From the IMG/VR virus record IMGVR_UViG_3300000563_000002, positions 1 through 34,799 of that record: a stretch of 34,799 nt of DNA. One strand, 5' to 3'. The stretch's first letter is position 1, and the number at the start of each line of letters is the position of its first letter. Position numbers and translations under genes: made by a program. Shown here one piece after another: positions 17,047 through 24,683 of this stretch. Origin of the DNA: a virus. The notes beneath the pieces were generated by a model. The model was given only the letters and a program-made list of their open reading frames with translations. It was not told where the DNA came from and did not search any database.

Positions 17047-17577
17047 TTATACTCGTTTAAAATGTCTTTCCATAACACGAATAACGGCATCTTCAAGAAG
17101 CTCTCTTCGACGAATTTCTCTTAATGATTCCATTAAACCTAATCTAAAAAAATGTGTTGCCTTTGTTCCTTTTACGGCAATACTTTTTGTAATAGCATAA
17201 GCGACACTACGAATCTCATCTCGTGGAATAGCCAATGTACCAACCCTACGTCGTTTTTGTATAATCCATTGTGCAATAGCCTGCATTGGCGGTCGATGCG
17301 GTCGTGCTCCTTTTTCAATTGCCATTGCATATTGCTTTGTGGAAAATACCCTTAATACAATGTCCATCCCAATTTTATATATTTCAAAATCAATACTTCT
17401 GTACAATTCTTCGGAGGCAATAAGACTTTGTCGTTGTATTTCTTCTTTAACTTTTTCACGCATTATACGACCAATTATTGAAAACACATAAAAAATCTGT
17501 GTTTCAATATCAGCCTGCATATTGTTTAACGCTCTGCGTACTTCATAAGAATCAAAGCCAACACGTCTATTTGCCAT
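17047..17577 (-). CDS. HK97 gp10-like head-tail completion/neck protein
   Basis: A 176-residue protein. It has a long N-terminal helix and a region with YAMAIEKGARPHRPPMQAIA, then QWIIQKRRR, then AYAITKSIAVKGTKATHFF. These match the HK97 gp10-like pattern (E.G...HRPP, a helix, KG..A..FF) of phage tail-completion proteins. The protein is basic and ends VIRVMERHFKRV. It lies 2 bases upstream of the terminator candidate. Its SD is weak (TTAGAAT). It is the first tail gene after the modification cluster. Confidence 0.75.
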   Translation of the reverse strand: MANRRVGFDSYEVRRALNNMQADIETQIFYVFSIIGRIMREKVKEEIQRQSLIASEELYRSIDFEIYKIGMDIVLRVFSTKQYAMAIEKGARPHRPPMQAIAQWIIQKRRRVGTLAIPRDEIRSVAYAITKSIAVKGTKATHFFRLGLMESLREIRRRELLEDAVIRVMERHFKRV

Positions 17578-17608
17578 ATTCTAATTTACTACAAGTAAAC
17601 CCCTTAAA

Positions 17609-18676
17609 TCAATTATCTTTCAATATTTTGACTTTCTTCATATCCTTAATTTCATCTTGATTTATTTCCAATAAATTGCGTTTTTCAGGTAGGGCTTTAT
17701 GTTGTTTATGTGGTATCTCTTTAGATTTTTTATCATTACCACTAAATATATTCGATAACAAATCTCGTACAACACCGACACCTTCTTTTCCTTGACCATG
17801 AATATGAATACCGCCTTTTTCCTGCTGTCGCTCGTCTATCTGTTGTATTATTGTTGACAACAAAGAAATTTCATTTGATAAATTTTTGTCGGGAACACCG
17901 CCGTCAACACGTTCAAATAAAGATGCTCGAATTACCCTTTCTTTCTGAACATTAACAAGCATCTGTAATGCAGTGTCAACATCGGAAAAATCTGTATCTA
18001 ATGTAAAATCATAAGCACAATTAGAATTTAATTTAAACTTTGGGCATCGATCTGCAAGATAACAATTATTACACTTCATCAAAGATGAATTATCAAATAA
18101 CGGATTGATCTTTTCACCGCGTTCTACTGTTTCAATTTTATTTACCTTTAAATAATAAACTAAATCCTCAAAACATTGTAAATAAATAGTGTCATTCTCA
18201 ATACAAGATGTACAATCTTTTATGCATCTTGTATCTTCTTCGTATAATTGATGTAATACTTTTCTATTATGCGAACTACCTTCAGAATTAAAATAATCCT
18301 TTATTTTTTTACTATCATTTTCAATGTTTAATTTTTCAATTACATCTTTATCATTAAAATTGTATTTATCAGATTCTAATAAATGATTTTTCTTTCCTTC
18401 ATTACAATCTCCACAAGATGTTATAAGATTATTTTCCTCATTGCCTCCACCTTTTTCAACAGGAATTATATGATCAACCTTTAATTCAATGTCATCACCT
18501 TTTCTCGGCGAACGACCGCAATATTTACATGTAAATCCATCACGTTCAAGAATTTGAAAACGAAGCCGGTGTTTTATTTCATTACGTAAAGTTTGTTTTT
18601 CACCTTCAGTTCGTTTTTTATCAGTTGTCTTGCTCGACTCGGCAATATCATTAATAGATTTTTTTTTCCTACCCAT
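17609..18676 (-). CDS. HNH endonuclease with extra cysteine-rich and C-terminal domains
   Basis: A 355-residue protein from ATG 18676, preferred over a TTG one codon earlier because GGAGAATATTG precedes it. Residues about 38-100 are an HNH nuclease: CKYCGRSP (C50, C53), VDHIIPVEKGG with D68-H69, N83 and CGDCN (C88, C91). A middle part has DCTSCIEND. About residues 205-235 hold a second cysteine set (KCNNCYLADRCPKFKLNSN), followed by helices (LQMLVNVQKERVIRASLFER, NEISLLSTIIQQIDERQQ). The C-terminal half resembles phage proteins I cannot name with certainty. It could be a homing-type endonuclease or a packaging-linked HNH protein. It overlaps dpdA by 8 bases. Confidence 0.8.
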   Translation of the reverse strand: MGRKKKSINDIAESSKTTDKKRTEGEKQTLRNEIKHRLRFQILERDGFTCKYCGRSPRKGDDIELKVDHIIPVEKGGGNEENNLITSCGDCNEGKKNHLLESDKYNFNDKDVIEKLNIENDSKKIKDYFNSEGSSHNRKVLHQLYEEDTRCIKDCTSCIENDTIYLQCFEDLVYYLKVNKIETVERGEKINPLFDNSSLMKCNNCYLADRCPKFKLNSNCAYDFTLDTDFSDVDTALQMLVNVQKERVIRASLFERVDGGVPDKNLSNEISLLSTIIQQIDERQQEKGGIHIHGQGKEGVGVVRDLLSNIFSGNDKKSKEIPHKQHKALPEKRNLLEINQDEIKDMKKVKILKDN

Positions 18677-19559
18677 CAATATTCTCCAATAAAATCTTTT
18701 TACGTTCTTTTGGGGTCAACCACCACTGTTTATATGCAGTAACTTTATTATATTTTTTAATATTTGCTTTCCATGATAATATACTAAATCTTAATAATTC
18801 TTCACTGTCTTCATTTAATATTTTTTCAATGGATAATCCCCATTTTCTACATTGCGGAAATATTTGTTTTCTATAATGTTTATACAAATGACCCCATGTT
18901 TCAAAAAACATCCCATTCCATACATACGTTGAACCATATCTTGCACTTCCTAAATAAGTTGTTGAATCACTCGAATAAAAGGGAAACATTCTCTGTGAAG
19001 TAAATGCAGTATAACCAAATCCATGTACCTTTGTATTATGCTTTCTTGAATAGGTATATGTTTTTACAGCAAGTGCATGATCAATTGCCTTTGCCGCACC
19101 GGAAGATCCAATATAATTATATTTTTCAATATATTCAGAATGTCTTTTAAAAAGCAACGGATCTTCTGCATGTTCATGTGCAACGTAACAAACCTGTTGA
19201 CCCGCTTTTTCTAATTGTTCAAATTCTTTATTCCATTCATTAACACGTCTTACTCCAACTATATTTTCAATATCATAATTTACAATAAAAAAGAACTTGC
19301 CTATATGTTTTGAAACAAAATCAATATATTTTGAAATATATTTATTATGATTAACTGTATTTGATTTACTTTTTCGTACATTATCAAGCATAGTAAATGC
19401 ACCGGAATCAATGGCAATCCTATCAAACATAGAAAATATTTCATTCACCTCTTCGGTTCTATTCAAATAATAATATGAAACAAGAATATTTTTAACTCCA
19501 CACTCATATAATGCTTTACGAACTTTAGGTGATTCAGCTCCTGCAAAAAATACTATCAT
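18669..19559 (-). CDS. dpdA: DpdA-like DNA-guanine transglycosylase (TGT fold)
   Basis: A 296-residue protein from ATG 19559, supported by GAGGAGAAATATTA and a TAATG overlap with the upstream glycosyltransferase. It has the phage DpdA pattern of the TGT superfamily. IAIDSGAFTM carries the catalytic-region D51 and SGAF (compare DSGGF in tRNA-guanine transglycosylases). NYDIENIVG has D96, YIGSSGAAK lies near 149-157, KVHGFGYTA near 177-185 and YSSDSTTY holds D198. The four-residue zinc site of bacterial TGT is not evident, as expected for DpdA forms. By family knowledge it exchanges guanine in DNA for preQ0 or a derivative. The same operon encodes the preQ0 pathway, which makes this role likely. 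Confidence 0.85.
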   Translation of the reverse strand: MIVFFAGAESPKVRKALYECGVKNILVSYYYLNRTEEVNEIFSMFDRIAIDSGAFTMLDNVRKSKSNTVNHNKYISKYIDFVSKHIGKFFFIVNYDIENIVGVRRVNEWNKEFEQLEKAGQQVCYVAHEHAEDPLLFKRHSEYIEKYNYIGSSGAAKAIDHALAVKTYTYSRKHNTKVHGFGYTAFTSQRMFPFYSSDSTTYLGSARYGSTYVWNGMFFETWGHLYKHYRKQIFPQCRKWGLSIEKILNEDSEELLRFSILSWKANIKKYNKVTAYKQWWLTPKERKKILLENIDG

Positions 19560-20725
19560 TAATATTTCTCCTCGGATAAGTGATGTCTGTAAGGATAACC
19601 TCTTTTCCATTGTTCACCACTACCAGCCATTATATCAATCATCCGGTCAATTGTTTTATCTCCCCAATCAGATATTTTTCCTACAAATGGGCTTTGATTT
19701 TCAACATGAAATAATGTTTTATTTAATGCATCTGTTAAAGACCATGGAACATACAATCTACTTGAATCATTTGAAAATACTTCAGGGAAAGACCTATATG
19801 CAGGATATATAACATTTGTTTCAAGAGTATCTGCTTCTAAAACAGTATATGAAACCCAATCTTGTAAAGCACAATTAAATAATACTCTTGAATTTACAAG
19901 TAATTCATAATATTCATTTTTTGTAAGATTATCATAAATTTTAAAATTATATTTTTTTGAATATTCGTATGCTTTTGATATTAATGATTTATTATTTCCA
20001 TCTAAAGTTCTTCCGGATAAAACAGAAAATTCAATTTCAGGATCAATCTTATATATCTCTTTACATAAATTCATAAAAAAATCTGGTTGTTTTTCATTAT
20101 CCCAACGAGCTGCAAAAGATATTCTTCTCTTTCTTTCATCAAAAGGAATTATTTTATTAACACGTTTTTTAACTTCATCTTTTCCAAAAGCAAGTCCTGA
20201 AATATTATAAATAGGACAATCCCATCCGGCAATCTTCATATGCATAACCATCTCTTCACTTGAAGCAAAAACCCCGGTAATAAATTTTGTTAGCATCAAC
20301 TCATATAATCTCATCCATTCATGCATACGATATACATGAATAAAATCATCTGGATCAATTGACTGTGCAAGACAATGAACCCATATTGCAGGTCGGTCTT
20401 TTTTTGGAATTTGATTTAATATATACGGAATTGATTCTATTCCGGGTGTAAACATATCCTCAAAATATATAACATCATTTCCTTTTATTGCTCCATTACG
20501 TAGTAATTGAACAATCTCCATACATTGACTTAAAGAATAATATGTTCTTCCATGTGCATCAAGAACATGACCTATTTTTATTTCTTTAGATGTATCAATA
20601 GTTTTTCCATTTATTATATGATATACAATACCTCTTTTTTCATAAACAGATTTACTCCATTCCATTAACTGTAATGTATAGCGCGACTCATACGGTTCTA
20701 AACCAACATAATATAGTTTATTCAT
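19559..20725 (-). CDS. GT-B fold (GT4-like) glycosyltransferase
   Basis: A 388-residue protein. The N-terminal half is a Rossmann-like donor-independent domain (IVYHIINGKTIDTS, FEDMFTPGIESIPYI, AIWVHCLAQS). The C-terminal half has ISFAARWDNEKQPDFFMNL, the usual opening of the nucleotide-sugar domain, and YTVLEADTLETNVIYPAYRS, the family's acidic signature near the C-terminus. The start has GGAGTAATTATT upstream, overlaps the PTPS-like gene by 8 bases and ends in a TAATG overlap with dpdA. Such coupling to dpdA suggests it acts on modified DNA bases or on the same product as the GT2-like enzyme (inference). The acceptor is unknown. Confidence 0.75.
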   Translation of the reverse strand: MNKLYYVGLEPYESRYTLQLMEWSKSVYEKRGIVYHIINGKTIDTSKEIKIGHVLDAHGRTYYSLSQCMEIVQLLRNGAIKGNDVIYFEDMFTPGIESIPYILNQIPKKDRPAIWVHCLAQSIDPDDFIHVYRMHEWMRLYELMLTKFITGVFASSEEMVMHMKIAGWDCPIYNISGLAFGKDEVKKRVNKIIPFDERKRRISFAARWDNEKQPDFFMNLCKEIYKIDPEIEFSVLSGRTLDGNNKSLISKAYEYSKKYNFKIYDNLTKNEYYELLVNSRVLFNCALQDWVSYTVLEADTLETNVIYPAYRSFPEVFSNDSSRLYVPWSLTDALNKTLFHVENQSPFVGKISDWGDKTIDRMIDIMAGSGEQWKRGYPYRHHLSEEKY

Positions 20726-21056
20726 AAATAATTACTCCATCATTTTCACTATCTTCAGATACAGTTATCTCATATTCTCTTTCATTTCCATATAATTCAA
20801 TTAAATATTCTAATAATTGTAATGCATACCCCTCACAACTTTTTGACGTAGAAAATATTTCAGGTAATATTTTATTAATCTTTCTCTTTAAAATAAAAAA
20901 TTCAATTTCTCTGTCGTTATGAAATACTTGTATTTTAACCTTTATCTTAAATAGATGTCGGTGTAAATTTTTTAAAAATGCAACTTCTTCGGGTGCATTT
21001 ATATATTGATGAAAACCTTCTATTTCTGTCCTAACAACAATAAATGATTTTTTCAT
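20718..21056 (-). CDS. Short PTPS/QueD-fold protein lacking the catalytic cysteine
   Basis: A 112-residue protein. The arrangement of FHQ (H16) then LHRH (H32, H34) matches the three zinc-binding histidines of 6-pyruvoyl-tetrahydropterin synthases. NDREIEFF follows, as the strand after the HGH motif. SCEGYALQLLEYL replaces the PTxE helix, and ITVSEDSENDG carries the C-terminal acidic residues. The Cys that usually sits 4 residues before HGH in QueD is absent. It is a second PTPS-like protein in addition to the full QueD at 26023-26556. A role in binding or altering a deazaguanine or pterin intermediate is inference. Confidence 0.5.
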   Translation of the reverse strand: MKKSFIVVRTEIEGFHQYINAPEEVAFLKNLHRHLFKIKVKIQVFHNDREIEFFILKRKINKILPEIFSTSKSCEGYALQLLEYLIELYGNEREYEITVSEDSENDGVIIYE

Positions 21057-21058
21057 GT

Positions 21059-21658
21059 TTATTCTTTATATGTAAATATATTTTCAGTTATTATTCTATT
21101 CATTCTATTAGGATATTTTTTTAATAAATATTCAAGACTCTTATTCTTTTTTAAATGCCCTACAGTATTAAGGTTTTGATTTTTCTTTGAATGATACACA
21201 ATCAAATTTTTATCAAACAAAAAATGGTGTGCATTAAAATGATTAGAACATCTCCATATAAAATCTAAATCACCGCCGTATTGTAATTCTTCATTAAATA
21301 TAAGATTATTAAATAAAGATGCTCTATATGCAACATTACAAGTATCAAATGGATGCTCGGTAATACGATTACCGCGAATAACGGGACCGGATAATCCTAA
21401 TACCTCATCATTAGTAAATCTATCATTAATAATATCAATCCAATTATGGCAAACAACAGCGTCATCATCTGTAAAAGCTAATACGTCAACATAATCTTTT
21501 AAAGAAAATATACCTTTATTTCGACAATAATATGAACCTTTACGTTCATTATCTACAACAATTAAAAAATGTGAATATTTTTGCTGTACTAAAGATTGAA
21601 CACAAATAGATAATTCATTTCTCTGTAGAGTAGGAATTATAACCCCTATCCGAAGCAT
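21059..21658 (-). CDS. GT-A fold (GT2-like) glycosyltransferase
   Basis: A 199-residue protein. GVIIPTLQRNELSICVQSL is the nucleotide-binding opening of family 2 glycosyltransferases. FTDDDAVV (D64-D66) supplies the metal-binding DxD-type motif, and AYRASLFNNLIFNEELQYGG then DLDFIWR gives the acceptor-side ED-like motif. It is short and has no membrane segments, so a soluble enzyme is likely. It overlaps the QueC-like gene by 13 bases and ends 2 bases before the PTPS-like gene, so it is translated with the modification operon. The sugar donor and acceptor are unknown. Confidence 0.8.
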   Translation of the reverse strand: MLRIGVIIPTLQRNELSICVQSLVQQKYSHFLIVVDNERKGSYYCRNKGIFSLKDYVDVLAFTDDDAVVCHNWIDIINDRFTNDEVLGLSGPVIRGNRITEHPFDTCNVAYRASLFNNLIFNEELQYGGDLDFIWRCSNHFNAHHFLFDKNLIVYHSKKNQNLNTVGHLKKNKSLEYLLKKYPNRMNRIITENIFTYKE

Positions 21659-22362
21659 TTTTTAAATACCTTATATTCTTTTATTTGTTGTTCAGACCAT
21701 TCTATTCTTTTTTTAATATTAAACGGCGGCTTTACATTATTATACTTATATAACATGTGTGTTATATGACATTTAAAACATTTACCGCACCACTTCCTTC
21801 CATCAAAGCAGGATACAAAATCTACGTCCTCCCGTAAAGATATTTTAAATAATTCAGACTTTCTAAATAATGAAAAAGGACTTAAAAAATCTGCACCAGA
21901 ATATAACTTCCATAACAATGCAAAGTCGGGAATTGTCTCATAATAAAAGTATGGAACAGAATAAGAAGTAATAAAAAAACCATCTTCATCAAGCTCATCT
22001 CCATAGAAACAAACAGAATATCCCAAAGAAGCCGCATATATTGCAACGGCTCCTTCAATAGGATTAGTCCATTCAAAACCGCTTTCAAAATAATCAATGG
22101 TAGGTAAATGTTTCCACATCACATGAATTAAAGTAGACTCCAGACCTTTTGAATATGCAACACAACAATTCTTATTAAAATCATATTCATATAAATCTTC
22201 ATTAATAAATTTAAAAACAGGAAAATATCCAGACAGATTATACGCCAACTCAATCCAAAAATATAATTTTTCAAAATCCATTCTTGGCGTATAAACAGGG
22301 TTCTTTTTTTCAATTATTTGTTTACGAATATTAAAATCTTGCTGTGCTCTTTTTAACATCAT
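21646..22362 (-). CDS. queC: QueC-like PP-loop ATPase (preQ0 synthase candidate)
   Basis: A 238-residue protein. CVAYSKGLESTLIHV (residues 67-81) is a PP-loop of the SGGxDS type with K and E substitutions. Near the C-terminus CFDGRKWCGKCFKC provides cysteines 185, 192, 195 and 198, spaced as in the zinc site of QueC. QueC converts 7-carboxy-7-deazaguanine to preQ0 using ATP and ammonia. Unlike typical QueC the PP-loop is preceded by about 65 extra residues, and the centre is divergent, so it may act on another substrate. Its ATG overlaps the stop of the upstream SET gene (ATGA). It is the only QueC candidate here beside FolE, QueD and QueE. Confidence 0.65.
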   Translation of the reverse strand: MMLKRAQQDFNIRKQIIEKKNPVYTPRMDFEKLYFWIELAYNLSGYFPVFKFINEDLYEYDFNKNCCVAYSKGLESTLIHVMWKHLPTIDYFESGFEWTNPIEGAVAIYAASLGYSVCFYGDELDEDGFFITSYSVPYFYYETIPDFALLWKLYSGADFLSPFSLFRKSELFKISLREDVDFVSCFDGRKWCGKCFKCHITHMLYKYNNVKPPFNIKKRIEWSEQQIKEYKVFKKCFG

Positions 22363-22781
22363 TCAACCTCAATGTCAAAATATCCTTCATGAGCCTCATA
22401 ATCATATGTAAGCTCATCATCTTTTTTAATGTCACATAATGCAGTAAATAACAAACAATTTTCAAGAGTTGTATCAACACTTACCATCATATTGGGATTT
22501 CTTGAATGATTATAAATTGAACCATATCCAAAAACAAGAATATAACCGTCTTCTTCATTCCAATAAGCCCCATTCCAGCAGTTCATAAATATATATTGCG
22601 ATAATATTGTGTCATCAAATCCTTTATTATATTCTTTAGTGGTAATAGGAATAGTAGGGCAACGTTCAATCACTTCATCTTTCTTAAAATCTTTATTTGC
22701 AAATACACCCCTTCCTTTTACTTCTTCTTTACAATATGCAATATATATTTTATCAGTTTTCCAAATTTTATATAAGGACAT
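22359..22781 (-). CDS. Stand-alone SET-domain methyltransferase (first)
   Basis: A 140-residue protein from ATG 22781, supported by GGGAGAATTTTTA and a TAATG overlap with the upstream SET gene. It contains GRGVFANKDFKKDEVIE (residues 23-39), the SET N-terminal strand, YGSIYNHSRNPNM with NHS at 91-93, and IKKDDELTYDYEA at about 118-130. These are the motifs that bind SAM and place the catalytic tyrosine in SET lysine methyltransferases. Bacterial SET proteins of this small size occur but phage copies are rare. The substrate is unknown and could be a lysine, or an amine on a modified base (inference). Confidence 0.85.
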   Translation of the reverse strand: MSLYKIWKTDKIYIAYCKEEVKGRGVFANKDFKKDEVIERCPTIPITTKEYNKGFDDTILSQYIFMNCWNGAYWNEEDGYILVFGYGSIYNHSRNPNMMVSVDTTLENCLLFTALCDIKKDDELTYDYEAHEGYFDIEVE

Positions 22782-23203
22782 TAAAAATTCTCCCAATCTG
22801 TTCCCCATTCAGTATAATCAAGAGTTAATTCCTCTCCTATTTTTATTTCTCTTAAAGCATAAAATTCGTCGTCATCTCCAATACTTAAATTTGGCTTATT
22901 TGAATGATTAACAAAAAAACCAATATTAATGCTATTAATTCCTGTTGTTTTTAAATACACAATATCTTTATATGTTATATACACATCATTAACTAATTTT
23001 TTCACTTCCTTTGTTATATTTTTATTTTTAAAAACTTCGGAAGATTTAAGACCTTCAAATTCATCTTTTGAAAAAGACTTAAACGGATTAATCCCCTTTG
23101 GTATTTTTCTTATCGCAAATACGCCAATACCTTGAATAGGTGAGGGTTTTAATCTACAATAAACATTATTTTCTAAATCTTTTACCAACGGATGTTTTTT
23201 CAT
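22781..23203 (-). CDS. Stand-alone SET-domain methyltransferase (second)
   Basis: A 140-residue protein, independent of the previous one in sequence. It has IQGIGVFAIRKIPKG (residues 23-37), then a longer insert of charged helix (ITKEVKKLVNDVYITYKD), then GFFVNHSNKPNL with NHS at 99-101 and IKIGEELTLDYTE at about 120-132. The three SET motifs are all present, so catalytic activity is plausible. AGGAAACAAT precedes its ATG, which overlaps the end of the acyltransferase gene (ATGA). Confidence 0.85.
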   Translation of the reverse strand: MKKHPLVKDLENNVYCRLKPSPIQGIGVFAIRKIPKGINPFKSFSKDEFEGLKSSEVFKNKNITKEVKKLVNDVYITYKDIVYLKTTGINSINIGFFVNHSNKPNLSIGDDDEFYALREIKIGEELTLDYTEWGTDWENF

Positions 23204-23940
23204 ATTGTTTCCTCATATATTTGATTAACTTTAGAACTACCTATTATTCTTTCATCGCCCGAATTAAAAATAGCAATACCTTTACATTCATTATATAAAT
23301 CAGTCACAAAACGATTTTTATAAGCCCATTCTTCATCTACTGGCCCAAAATCATACAAATCAATACCATATTTTTTCATAAATTCAAAACATTGTAAAAC
23401 AGAATAATATCCTGGACTAAATCTTTTATAATTAATATTCCAACTTGTCAATATTCCATATAATCGATCTTCAATAACACTAACATCAACAGAAAATAAT
23501 TCTCCTTTGTAATAGAGATTTAAAAATAACACTTCCTTTTCTTGAACATATTTTATAAAGGCATTTAATTCTTCATCATTAACCTCATAAAATTTATCAA
23601 GATACCATTTAATATTATTCCTTAAGTAATCTAAAGTAACTTCATATCCTTTTTTTATAACAAATTCAGTTTCAACACCTTTATTTTTATTAATTATATT
23701 TCTAAAACGCTCTTTATTTGTTGAACTCCAATTTGAATTTATTTTTCTTAAATCAACAACACCAATCATTTGACCATAAAGAACACCAAATCCTAATGAT
23801 GGATGTATTCTTTCTAAAAAGAAAGGCTTTGGAGCTCTTAATATTTCAATAATAGATACATCTGTAACGAATGGTGGTAATGCCCATTCTGCTGTAGTAT
23901 AGGATATATTATCATTTTCAATAAATTTTTTAATAACCAT
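23200..23940 (-). CDS. FemAB/BioF2-like GNAT acyltransferase (Acetyltransf_6 type)
   Basis: A 246-residue protein. The C-terminal half has LYYKGELFSVDVSVIEDRLY, then the signature NINYKRFSPGYYSVLQCFEF and KKYGIDLYDFGPVDE with YKNRF. This is the Acetyltransf_6/BioF2 version of the GNAT fold, also used by FemAB aminoacyl-tRNA-dependent transferases. The N-terminal half is a second, more divergent GNAT-like lobe (inference). It is coupled to the GNAT-SET gene upstream (11-base overlap) and the SET gene downstream. It may move an acyl or aminoacyl group onto a modified base, sugar or peptide; a tRNA-like gene lies about 740 bases upstream in the transcript. Confidence 0.7.
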   Translation of the reverse strand: MVIKKFIENDNISYTTAEWALPPFVTDVSIIEILRAPKPFFLERIHPSLGFGVLYGQMIGVVDLRKINSNWSSTNKERFRNIINKNKGVETEFVIKKGYEVTLDYLRNNIKWYLDKFYEVNDEELNAFIKYVQEKEVLFLNLYYKGELFSVDVSVIEDRLYGILTSWNINYKRFSPGYYSVLQCFEFMKKYGIDLYDFGPVDEEWAYKNRFVTDLYNECKGIAIFNSGDERIIGSSKVNQIYEETI

Positions 23941-24673
23941 AGTAAATTAATTCTTCATTTTTTTGTATATTTTTTAATGCCTTAAATATTAATATATTAT
24001 TTTTACTATCATAATGATCAATTATATTTGGATAATCTGAATTATTAATAAATATTGAAATTCCCAATGGAAACAAATATCTACTATTTTTATTATATGT
24101 ATTATAAAAATAATTTTTATTTAAATATTCTATTTCATCTATATTTTTATTAAACGGAATACAAATAGATTTATAAACTATATCACCCTTTAAAAATTTT
24201 TTATTTGCAAATACACCTTTACCATCTCTATTATTAACAATAGAAACATATATATCTTTATATATAATAATTTTTTTATCATAAATTTTTGATATTAATA
24301 TAAAATAAAAATATTTTTTCGCCTCAATTTTTTTTAAGAAACCAAAACTTTTAAAAAAAGATATTGCTACATTATTATTTTTATCGACATCAAGACTTAT
24401 ATTTTCATATTTTTTTATTATTTTATTCATTAATAAAGAACCAATTTTTTTATTTCTATATTGTTTTTTAACACCTATCGAATAAATATGAAAATAATTA
24501 TTAAAATCTTCTCCTAAAACATAACCTACAATATTATTATTAATAATACATATAAATCCATCTAAATATAAATTTTGATATTGTGAAATATCCCAGTAAT
24601 CTTTTGACATTACAGATTTTTCAATATCCAATACTTTTTTTAAATGGGTATCTTTATATCTTAATATTTTCAT
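23930..24673 (-). CDS. GNAT acetyltransferase fused to SET domain
   Basis: A 247-residue two-domain protein. Residues 1-120 are a GNAT: IYSIGVKKQYRNKKIGSLLM holds the acetyl-CoA loop, and SLDVDKNNNVAISFFKSFGF is the classic C-terminal motif of RimI-like enzymes. Residues about 140-247 are a SET domain: GKGVFANKKFLKGDIV (151-166), INNSDYPN with NNS at 210-212 in place of NHS, and IQKNEELIYYGY at the end. The gene is visibly more AT-rich than neighbours (I, K, N and Y dominate), suggesting separate origin. No SD precedes its ATG, which begins 10 bases after the tRNA-like element. Acetylation and methylation domains in one chain suggest a common amine substrate (inference). Confidence 0.8.
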   Translation of the reverse strand: MKILRYKDTHLKKVLDIEKSVMSKDYWDISQYQNLYLDGFICIINNNIVGYVLGEDFNNYFHIYSIGVKKQYRNKKIGSLLMNKIIKKYENISLDVDKNNNVAISFFKSFGFLKKIEAKKYFYFILISKIYDKKIIIYKDIYVSIVNNRDGKGVFANKKFLKGDIVYKSICIPFNKNIDEIEYLNKNYFYNTYNKNSRYLFPLGISIFINNSDYPNIIDHYDSKNNILIFKALKNIQKNEELIYYGY

Positions 24674-24683
24674 AAATTTTTGT

